A DNA stretch of 8,752 nt from an uncultured Bacilli bacterium (GTDB taxonomy: Bacteria > Bacillota_I > Bacilli_A > RF39 > UBA660): positions 1-8,752 of the forward strand of contig CALWAA010000039.1 of NCBI GenBank assembly GCA_944372725.1, read 5' to 3'. This document shows, in pieces, positions 1 through 5,849 of this stretch. A program made the translations under genes and the position numbers. Position 1 is the stretch's first letter. Each line of letters starts with the position of its first letter. The notes beneath the pieces are model-generated. The model ran no database searches and was not told the origin of the DNA. It saw only the letters and a list, made by a program, of their open reading frames with translations.

Positions 1-674
1 TCTATTGCAAGATTAAGCAAATATTCATGTTCATTAGAAAGAGTAGTATCATTTGATACATCTTCATTAATATATAGCGCTCTTGTAATTAAGCCAGAAT
101 TTATAACTTCTAATTCATCAATAGCAATAAATTCTGCTTCTTTATTTGTTTTAGTAGTAGCACTAACTCTTATAATATAATTAGGATTCATGTATTCAAT
201 AATACTTTCAGCTTTAACAGTTTTATTTAAATGTTCTTCATCAACAATTACAATAAAATTGTATCCTGAATTATGTGCTTCATGTATTCTTTCATATAGA
301 TTTTTTCTTTCTGCCTCTTTTAATGCGTTATTTCCTTTTTTAGTAATAGTTTCCCAGTTGATAAAAGAAACAGCCGTTTCTTCAAAACCTTGAAGTAATA
401 CGTCTTGAATACTTTGTGTTTTATGGTGAGGTAAAAACTTTAACATTTTCTTTCTGCTTTGTTCTTCTAAGTCTCCTTTGCCAGGAGTAAGCCATACAAA
501 TAAAATATTTTTGTTTTCTTTAAAGTATTCTTCAATATATGAAAGTAATATAATTGTTTTTCCGGATCCAGTGGGGGCTTGTACTAATATTTCTTGTTTA
601 GTGCCAATACTTGTAGCATCTAACAACTTATTTGCTGTATCAAGTTGAAAATTTTTTAATTTAATTCCTTGCAT
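1..674 (-). CDS. res: Type III restriction enzyme Res subunit (DEAD/DEAH helicase-nuclease), N-terminal part, cut by window edge
   Basis: The Res subunit of a type III restriction system is an ATP-dependent helicase/translocase that cuts DNA together with Mod. Only the first 224 codons are here; family members usually run to roughly 900-1000 residues with a C-terminal nuclease domain, so most of the gene lies past the left edge. Visible superfamily 2 motifs are motif I APTGSGKT (residues 33-40), a motif II box DEEH (145-148, in place of DEAH) and motif III SATT (171-174). The ATG directly follows the TAA stop of mod with no spacer, so translation is probably coupled to mod. No separate promoter is seen. 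The assignment rests on the helicase motifs plus the position behind a type III mod gene; the nuclease domain cannot be checked here. Confidence 0.88.
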   Translation of the reverse strand, partial: MQGIKLKNFQLDTANKLLDATSIGTKQEILVQAPTGSGKTIILLSYIEEYFKENKNILFVWLTPGKGDLEEQSRKKMLKFLPHHKTQSIQDVLLQGFEETAVSFINWETITKKGNNALKEAERKNLYERIHEAHNSGYNFIVIVDEEHLNKTVKAESIIEYMNPNYIIRVSATTKTNKEAEFIAIDELEVINSGLITRALYINEDVSNDTTLSNEHEYLLNLAI

Positions 675-2327
675 TTACATTACCTCCATTATTTCATCTT
701 CAAAATAATATTCTGGTATGATATATATTTCAATATTATTGTTTTTGAATATAGACTCTTGCATTGAGGTTAAAAGTATATCAGAGGATACATATAATTT
801 TTCACATATATCCAATTCATTTTGATTTTTGCTAAAGCTGTCTAATTCATCTTCATCTAAATAAACTCTATTCTTATCATCGTCAATTTCAATACCATTT
901 TCTAATTGAATAAGATTTTTAATATTGACTAGTAAATTATTGTGCAGATTTTCATTTTCTGTATTTATTCTAGGAATATATGTACAATGATAATATTTTA
1001 AATTTGCTTGTATTCCGTCTGAATATTTACTACTATCTTTTCTTTTTCCTGTTATAACAGTTTTAATTCTTTGGTAAGTTATATCTTCACATATATTGTT
1101 TTCATTATTTGTACAAAGTATAAATTGTCTCTTTCCTCCATCTTCTTTATTTAATTCTAAAACTGCTTGTGCTGTAGTCCCAGAACCAGCAAAAAAGTCT
1201 AAAACTATTGAATCTTTGTAAGAAGCCAATTCTAGGATTTTATTTATCAGTGAAACTGGCTTTGGCGTGTCAAATACTTTTGTACCAAAAATGTCTTGTA
1301 ATTCTTTGGTTCCTACGGTTGCCGTTCCAACATCGTCCCAAATTGATTTTGGAGTTGTTCCTTTTAATTCGGCTTCACTTAAAAATCTTTTTAATTGAGG
1401 TTTTGTTTTTCCGGACTTACCAAAGACAATTCTATTATCAGCCAAAAGTTTAGAATATTCATTTGGACCAGTTCTCCAACAACGACCTTTTGGTGGTAAA
1501 AATTTTTCTAGTGTATTAGGGTTTTGAATTTCGTAAGTTAAGTTTGGTCTTATACCTGGACTATCAAAAGGATCTGCTTTCCATGGCCCTCTAGGATCAT
1601 TATCTGGATTACTAAATGAATCTATATTTAATTTCAACTTAAAATCTTCTTTTCTTTTGTTAAATTCACTAATATTTTTTGCATAAATATAAGTGTAGTT
1701 ATGATTTAATGAAACAACAGCATCATTAGAAACCGATTTACGAGAATTCCATATAATATCTGAAATAAAATTTTCTTCTCCAAATATTTCATCACATAAA
1801 AGCTTTAATTGACCAAATTCATTGTCATCTATAGATATAAAAATTACACCATTATTTTTCAATAATTCCTTAGCCATATTCAATCTTTTAAACATAAATG
1901 ATAGCCATTTTGAATGACGATAACCGTCACTGCTGTCTACAATCATATCAGAATACATAAAATCTTTATGTCCAGTATTATATGGGGGATCGATATAGAT
2001 TACATCGATTAATCCTTTATGAGTTTTTTCTAAAAGATATAAACTATGAAGATTATCTCCCTCTAATAAGAAATTAAATTTTTCATCTGGATTAGATACA
2101 ATTTCTTTATCTTTGATTTCTTCGAATGCAGGTATTTGATTTTCTAATTCTTTATCAACTCGCTCTTCATGTTCTTCCCAAATAAGACCATATTTTTTCT
2201 TTGTTAATTCATTTTCTATCATTGATAAATTAGTTAATGTTTCCTCATCTGAAATATTTTTCTTAATTTCATTAATCGTATTTAACATTTTATCTCTTCT
2301 AATCTTTGATAGGTTAGTAGTCTCCAT
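675..2327 (-). CDS. mod: Type III restriction-modification DNA methyltransferase (Mod), beta-class adenine N6 type
   Basis: Mod recognises the target site and transfers a methyl group from S-adenosylmethionine to DNA (adenine N6 in known type III systems). It also gives Res its sequence specificity. The 550-aa protein has catalytic motif IV DPPYNTG at 113-119, well before the SAM-binding motif I FAGSGTT at 379-385; this order defines the beta class. Between them lies a segment NDPRGPWKADP (243-253) that I associate with type III Mod proteins, and residues from about 190 to 350 should hold the target recognition region. An AGGAGGT ribosome site (2333-2339) sits 5 bases before the ATG and overlaps the stop of the upstream fic gene. 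The gene looks full length and intact. It is second in the fic-mod-res operon. The recognition site cannot be read from sequence. Confidence 0.95.
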   Translation of the reverse strand: METTNLSKIRRDKMLNTINEIKKNISDEETLTNLSMIENELTKKKYGLIWEEHEERVDKELENQIPAFEEIKDKEIVSNPDEKFNFLLEGDNLHSLYLLEKTHKGLIDVIYIDPPYNTGHKDFMYSDMIVDSSDGYRHSKWLSFMFKRLNMAKELLKNNGVIFISIDDNEFGQLKLLCDEIFGEENFISDIIWNSRKSVSNDAVVSLNHNYTYIYAKNISEFNKRKEDFKLKLNIDSFSNPDNDPRGPWKADPFDSPGIRPNLTYEIQNPNTLEKFLPPKGRCWRTGPNEYSKLLADNRIVFGKSGKTKPQLKRFLSEAELKGTTPKSIWDDVGTATVGTKELQDIFGTKVFDTPKPVSLINKILELASYKDSIVLDFFAGSGTTAQAVLELNKEDGGKRQFILCTNNENNICEDITYQRIKTVITGKRKDSSKYSDGIQANLKYYHCTYIPRINTENENLHNNLLVNIKNLIQLENGIEIDDDKNRVYLDEDELDSFSKNQNELDICEKLYVSSDILLTSMQESIFKNNNIEIYIIPEYYFEDEIMEVM

Positions 2328-2337
2328 AATGTACCTC

Positions 2338-3173
2338 CTAAAATAACTCTTTCACAATCAAATCTTCAGAGTGTAAATTATTATTTTTACCTAATAATAA
2401 ATTCTCATAAAATTTAATTAAATAAGTTTTATCTTCTTTAATATTTAAATAATTATTAAAATAATTACTTCTAACTAGTGCATTTCTAAAATATACTGAT
2501 TTATCTTTAAATAATGAGTTATCTACATTGTATCCTAGGCTTATTAAATATTTTTCTATAAATACTGCTGTTGTTCTTGTGTTACCTTCTCTAAAAGGAT
2601 GTACTTGCCATATATTAGATGTGAAATCAATAATTTTTTTATCACTTCTACAATGGACATTCCTTTATAATTCTTTTCTTTTTCTAGACTAATATCATAT
2701 TCTAGTGATTCAGCTAAGGTTTTTGAGTCTCCATAAGCTACTGAATCATTATTTAATATTTTTTCATGTTTAGAAAAATCAATTTTTCTAAATTCTCCTG
2801 CAAATTCATAAACATCTTGAAATAAATATTTATGAATATATTTTAAATAGTTTACTGATAATTTGAAATTATCTTGATTTAATAGTTCTACAATTCTCAT
2901 AGATACAAAGTCACATTCTAATTCATTGTGATTAATATCTTTTTGTTTTTCCTTTGTAGTGTAATACTCTCTTAAACTTTGTTCTACTTCTTTGATTGTT
3001 AGTTCACCTAAAATATTCTTTTCACTAATTTGTTCTAGATATTTAGATGGTTTTAGATTATCAACTTGTTGTAATCCTATCGCCATATCCCATTGTAATT
3101 GTTTTATATAACCTTTAGGTTTTGTTTCTTCTTGATAAGAATTCATACTAGAATCTAAATTTTTTTCACACAT
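2338..3173 (-). pseudogene. Fic/DOC-family protein (AMPylase-like), split by a frameshift at an A7 run
   Basis: Fic proteins transfer AMP or another nucleotide moiety to target proteins; many bacterial ones act as toxins. Frame 1 runs 205 codons from ATG 3173 and stops at 2556. The catalytic motif HPFREGNTR lies in the -1 frame, which continues to a TAG at 2338-2340. Joining the frames at the A7 run (2634-2640) gives 278 aa, matching the length I expect for this family, with the motif at 192-200 and catalytic His192. The second arginine of HxFxxGNxRxxR is Ala203. Residues about 25-71 (AIGLQQVDNLKP to SLREYY) resemble the VbhA-like antitoxin fold seen in self-inhibited Fic proteins; I could not place an exact inhibitory motif. 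AGGTGA (3180-3185) lies 6 bases before the ATG. As read, the product lacks its active site unless slippage occurs. Confidence 0.85.
2634..2640 (-). other. A7 run with in-frame A AAA AAA heptamer at the fic frame change
   Basis: On the minus strand the codons read GTG ATA AAA AAA TTA, so the seven A's form X XXY YYZ as A AAA AAA in the zero frame. This is a slippery sequence of the kind used for -1 frameshifting and transcriptional slippage in bacteria. A -1 shift here reads on as AAA AAA ATT ATT GAT into the HPFREGNTR frame. An AAGGA lies about 20 bases upstream, farther than the usual spacing for a stimulatory Shine-Dalgarno site. A length-variable tract (phase variation) or a missing base in assembly would give the same picture. 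Confidence 0.6.
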
Positions 3174-3199
3174 ATAACTTCACCTAACATTTTTATATT

Positions 3200-3228
3200 A
3201 TTATACCATATTATCCATATTTTCTAAA
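3200..3228 (-). promoter_or_regulatory. Promoter of the fic-mod-res operon
   Basis: On the minus strand there is a perfect -10 TATAAT (3200-3205) extended by TGG directly upstream. A 17-base spacer separates it from a -35-like TTTAGA (3223-3228, four of six consensus bases). Transcription would start near 3193, leaving a leader of about 20 bases that carries AGGTGA before the fic ATG. No other good promoter is seen before mod or res, so this probably serves the whole operon. Confidence 0.7.
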
Positions 3229-3231
3229 GGG

Positions 3232-3514
3232 CATTTCTAAATTATATATGTAACAATACAACTAAATTGATGTACTTTTTAATGTCCTTCATTTTTTGAT
3301 TTTTTAAGAATTTTATGCATATTTTCATGGTGCCATGTTCAGCAGGATAACTGTATCTGACAAACAACATCGCCAGTAGCGCGTTTAATCGTATTATCAA
3401 GGTTTTAGAAGATTGTAATTGGCTGCCAATCTCTCTTTTGTCTAACAAAATTTCTATCAAAAGTGTACATTTATTTCGTCATTATTTTGAAATTCATGTA
3501 CACTCTATTTTTAT
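3232..3514. other. Gene-poor scar region, possible insertion-sequence remnant
   Basis: No convincing gene is present. A 72-codon open frame (3242-3460, minus) has no recognisable domain or ribosome site. The patch around 3341-3400 is clearly richer in G and C than its flanks. At one end lies a perfect 9-bp inverted repeat (3462-3470 and 3496-3504). Together this suggests leftover ends of a mobile element or a decayed gene, but no transposase piece can be recognised. Confidence 0.35.
3462..3504. repeat. 9-bp perfect inverted repeat AGTGTACAT / ATGTACACT
   Basis: AGTGTACAT at 3462-3470 is mirrored by ATGTACACT at 3496-3504 with 25 bases between. The second arm ends 10 bases from the stop of the unknown ORF at 3515. 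There is no T-run after either arm and the loop is long, so it is not a typical terminator. TGTACA-type ends recall the terminal repeats of some insertion sequences (IS21-like elements come to mind), or a dyad operator; both ideas are weak. Confidence 0.5.
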
Positions 3515-4088
3515 TTATGATGCTGTTATTACTCCATAACTTAGATTAGTTTTGAAACCTTTTTCATCTTTGATTTGAATTAATTTTATAATTTTTTGAT
3601 TTTTATTTGGACTATATTCTAAATAAAATATCTCATCTTCTTCTCTTATTGCATCTATTTTAAAGTATTCTACTTGATAATAGTTTTGTAATTTGTGAAT
3701 GTAGTCTTTTATTTCTTTTTCTGCTTTTGAAGAAGATAAACTTACTACTTTGATAGTATCTTCGTAAGATACTGTTACTTCTTTATCAACAATACCTTCT
3801 GTAAATAAGGTACTGTATTCTTCTAGGAAAGTCTTTCTAAAGTTCTTGTAATGATATTTTATTTGTAATGTTGTTTTTACTAATATACATGATTCCATTC
3901 TTAACAAAGATTAGATATATATCACTATCTATTTCCAACTTATAGGGCTCAATATAGGCGTTATTGATTTTGGATACTGTGATAATACTACCTTCCATTA
4001 ACTTTAGTTTCTGACCATTAAATTTACCTAGGTTGTTTATTTTTCCTTGTAATTCTTTACTTATTTCTAATCTCTCTTTAATTGCCAA
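3515..4088 (-). pseudogene. Unknown protein gene, probably frameshifted (two overlapping ORFs)
   Basis: I do not recognise this gene. Two minus-strand frames overlap: 4088-3837 (83 codons, starting MAIKERLEIS) and 3907-3515 (130 codons, ending NLSYGVITAS). Neither has a good start: both begin at TTG with no clear Shine-Dalgarno site, and the first has a stop two codons upstream. Dropping one base, for instance in the run of five A's at 3874-3878, fuses them into one frame of about 190 codons with uniform lysine- and glutamate-rich composition. It looks soluble, with no membrane segment. A decayed gene is the simplest reading; two truly overlapping small genes are less likely because the overlap is 71 bases. 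Confidence 0.45.
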
Positions 4089-4115
4089 ATATTATCAAGT
4101 CTTTTCTAAAAAGCA

Positions 4116-4143
4116 AAAAATCGATTCAGAAGAATCGATTTTT
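4116..4143 (-). terminator. Hairpin terminator following tRNA-His
   Basis: The stem TCGATTC / GAATCGA with loop AGAA is extended by A's on one side and T's on the other (4116-4143 on the plus strand). On the minus strand it is followed by a run of T's, as expected for an intrinsic terminator ending the tRNA transcript. The A/T symmetry would let it work in both directions. Confidence 0.7.
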
Positions 4144-4148
4144 ATCTT

Positions 4149-4168
4149 AAAGTCTTTCGACTTTTTTT
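4149..4168. terminator. Second small hairpin beside tRNA-His
   Basis: AAAGTC (4149-4154) pairs with GACTTT (4159-4164) around a TTTC loop, which is a stable GAAA tetraloop when read on the minus strand. Seven T's follow on the plus strand (4162-4168). It lies just after the tRNA 3' end and may help tRNA 3' maturation or termination together with the next hairpin. Confidence 0.45.
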
Positions 4169-4173
4169 CAACC

Positions 4174-4250
4174 TGGGGCGAGATAAGGGAGTCGAACCCT
4201 TGCATAACAGAGCCACAATCTGCCGTGTTAACCACTTCACCAATCCCGCC
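4174..4250 (-). tRNA. tRNA-His (anticodon GTG)
   Basis: A complete cloverleaf is readable on the minus strand. The acceptor stem GCGGGAT pairs with ATCTCGC, and an extra 5' G (position -1) pairs with C73, the hallmark of histidine tRNA. The anticodon stem GCAGA/TCTGT carries loop TTGTGGC with anticodon GTG, which reads CAC/CAT. The T arm is AAGGG-TTCGACT-CCCTT. The 3' CCA is encoded at 4176-4174. The tRNA is single, with its own promoter and terminator, and its 3' end faces the restriction-modification region. Confidence 0.96.
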
Positions 4251-4264
4251 ATTTGAACATTATT

Positions 4265-4293
4265 AGAATATCAAACTTTTAGAAAAAAATCAA
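4265..4293 (-). promoter_or_regulatory. Promoter of tRNA-His
   Basis: On the minus strand, TTGATT (4288-4293) and TATTCT (4265-4270) are separated by exactly 17 bases, and TGA precedes the -10 as an extended element. Start of transcription would fall a few bases before the mature tRNA 5' end at 4250. Each hexamer matches four of six consensus bases. Confidence 0.55.
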
Positions 4294-4344
4294 CTACTTT
4301 ATGCATTTATTCTCTTATTTTACTCATAATATTACAGATGTATT

Positions 4345-5775
4345 ATGAAAAAGACAAGTATTTGGACAAATATTAAAGATATTGATTGTAAAATGTTAGA
4401 TAAAGATATAGAAGTTGATGTTTTAATTGTTGGTGGTGGCATCACTGGTTTATCTACCCTTTTAGACCTTCAAAATAGCAATTTAAAAACTATTTTAGTA
4501 GAAAGAAATACATGTGGTCATGGTGTTACTTCGAGGAGTACTGCTAAGATAACTTATTTGCAAGAGCAAATTTACATGAACCTTAGAAGGTCTAGTTATG
4601 ATAAGGCAAGTCAGTATTTAAAATCACAGATAGAGGCAGTGAGTAGACTTAAGGATATCATTATTAAAAATCATATTGATTGTGATTTAAAAGAAGTTTC
4701 TTCTTATATTTTTACTAATGATGAAAAAAATGTAGCAAAGCTTGATGAAGAATATGATTTTTTAATTAACAATCATGTAAACGTCGAAAAAACTAAATTA
4801 GGGGGAGTAAATAATATTCTTGCTTTAAAGGTTGATGATACTTATACTTTTCACCCTTTAAAATATATTAACCATCTTAAAAATATGATGAAAGATTTTA
4901 TTTATGAAAATTCTAAAGTGGAAGTGATAGATAAAAAAGATGGATATTATTATTCTAAGGTAAATGGTCATATTATTAAAAGTAAATACGTTGTACTTGC
5001 TACTCATTATCCCTACTTTTTATTTCCGCTTTTATTTCCTTTTAAAAATCATGTAGAAACTTCTTATATTGGCGCAAAAGAAGTACAAAATTCCCATGAT
5101 ATCAGTGCGATTAATATAGATAAGCCTTGTATATCAATGCGTTATTATGGGGATGGAAAAAAGAATTATTTAATTTATTTATTTCAATCTTTTTCTTCTT
5201 GCAATATTAAAAATATTCATGATAATTTTAATGAATTAACTAGAAAATATCATTTTGATTATATTTGGAGTAATAAAGATATTATTACCAATGATTATAT
5301 GCCTTATATTGGTAGAGTTTATAAAGATGATGATACTTTTTTACTCGCATGCGGTTATAATACTTGGGGTTTTACAAATGGATGTTTAGCTGGAAAAATA
5401 CTTTCAGATATTATTACTAAGAAAGATAATCCCTATATTGACCTTTTTTCGCCGCATCGGAATATTAACCTAAATAAAATATTAAGATTACCAATAGATT
5501 TTGGCTGTAGTGTGAAAGCCATCTTTAAAAGTACCAAAAATAATGTGAATAACATGGGTGTTATCTACAAAAAAATCGATGGTAAAAATGTAGCGATATA
5601 TAAAGATAAAAACGGAAAAGAACATACTGTTTTAAATAAATGTCCTCATATGAAATGTGGTTTAGTATTTAATGAAGATGAAGAAACATGGGATTGCTTG
5701 TGTCATGGTTCGCGCTTTACAATTGATGGTAAATGTATTGAAGGACCTAGTAATTTTGATATCAGTTTTAAATAG
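4345..5775 (+). CDS. FAD-dependent oxidoreductase (DAO type) with C-terminal Rieske [2Fe-2S] domain
   Basis: The 476-aa protein joins a glycine/D-amino-acid-oxidase type flavin domain to a Rieske iron-sulfur domain; Bacillus subtilis YhfW has this build. The substrate is not known for this group. The FAD-binding motif GGGITG is at 30-35 after a hydrophobic strand (VDVLIV), with ribose-binding Glu53. The later DYMPYIGR (317-324) and GYNTWGFTNG (337-346) are flavin-side motifs of the family. The Rieske ligands are C433-P-H435 and C451-L-C-H454. No signal peptide or membrane segment is seen, so it should be cytoplasmic. The ATG at 4345 has no clear Shine-Dalgarno site, but the following KTSIW start agrees with the family. 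It is monocistronic, divergent from tRNA-His and closed by the terminator at 5800. Confidence 0.9.
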   Translation: MKKTSIWTNIKDIDCKMLDKDIEVDVLIVGGGITGLSTLLDLQNSNLKTILVERNTCGHGVTSRSTAKITYLQEQIYMNLRRSSYDKASQYLKSQIEAVSRLKDIIIKNHIDCDLKEVSSYIFTNDEKNVAKLDEEYDFLINNHVNVEKTKLGGVNNILALKVDDTYTFHPLKYINHLKNMMKDFIYENSKVEVIDKKDGYYYSKVNGHIIKSKYVVLATHYPYFLFPLLFPFKNHVETSYIGAKEVQNSHDISAINIDKPCISMRYYGDGKKNYLIYLFQSFSSCNIKNIHDNFNELTRKYHFDYIWSNKDIITNDYMPYIGRVYKDDDTFLLACGYNTWGFTNGCLAGKILSDIITKKDNPYIDLFSPHRNINLNKILRLPIDFGCSVKAIFKSTKNNVNNMGVIYKKIDGKNVAIYKDKNGKEHTVLNKCPHMKCGLVFNEDEETWDCLCHGSRFTIDGKCIEGPSNFDISFK

Positions 5776-5780
5776 ATTTG

Positions 5781-5789
5781 TGTTATAAT
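5781..5789 (+). promoter_or_regulatory. Possible extended -10 promoter upstream of the DUF2075 gene
   Basis: TGTTATAAT carries a perfect TATAAT (5784-5789) with an upstream TG. No good -35 hexamer is seen 16-18 bases away. A start near 5796 would place the hairpin at 5800-5832 at the very beginning of the downstream transcript. Chance occurrence in AT-rich DNA is possible. Confidence 0.4.
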
Positions 5790-5799
5790 TTTGATAAGT

Positions 5800-5832
5800 G
5801 CTAGTAAAGACTTAGGTTTACTAGCTTTTTTT
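5800..5832 (+). terminator. Intrinsic terminator after the oxidoreductase gene
   Basis: GCTAGTAAA (5800-5808) pairs perfectly with TTTACTAGC (5817-5825) around an 8-base loop and is followed by seven T's. This is a textbook intrinsic terminator 25 bases past the oxidoreductase stop. It ends only a few bases before the ribosome site of the next gene (5836-5841), so the next gene needs either readthrough or its own promoter. Confidence 0.85.
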
Positions 5833-5849
5833 ATTAGGGAGTGACTTTT

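Noticed and set aside
190..393. 67-codon plus-strand open frame
   Set aside because: It lies entirely antisense within the res coding sequence, has no ribosome site or domain, and is a by-product of the AT-rich codons of res.
1208..1453. 81-codon plus-strand open frame
   Set aside because: It is antisense to mod across its conserved coding region and has no features of its own.
3242..3460. 72-codon minus-strand open frame
   Set aside because: No Shine-Dalgarno site, domain or coding-like composition; it sits in a scar-like stretch and overlaps a different composition patch.
4033..4266. 77-codon plus-strand open frame across the tRNA region
   Set aside because: Its C-terminal half is the antisense of tRNA-His (the IRESNPCITEPQSAV type peptide is a common tRNA artefact).
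5841..5849. GTG at 5841 as start of the DUF2075 protein
   Set aside because: This GTG lies inside the AGGGAGTG ribosome site; the GTG at 5850 has correct spacing and gives the family-typical N-terminus.
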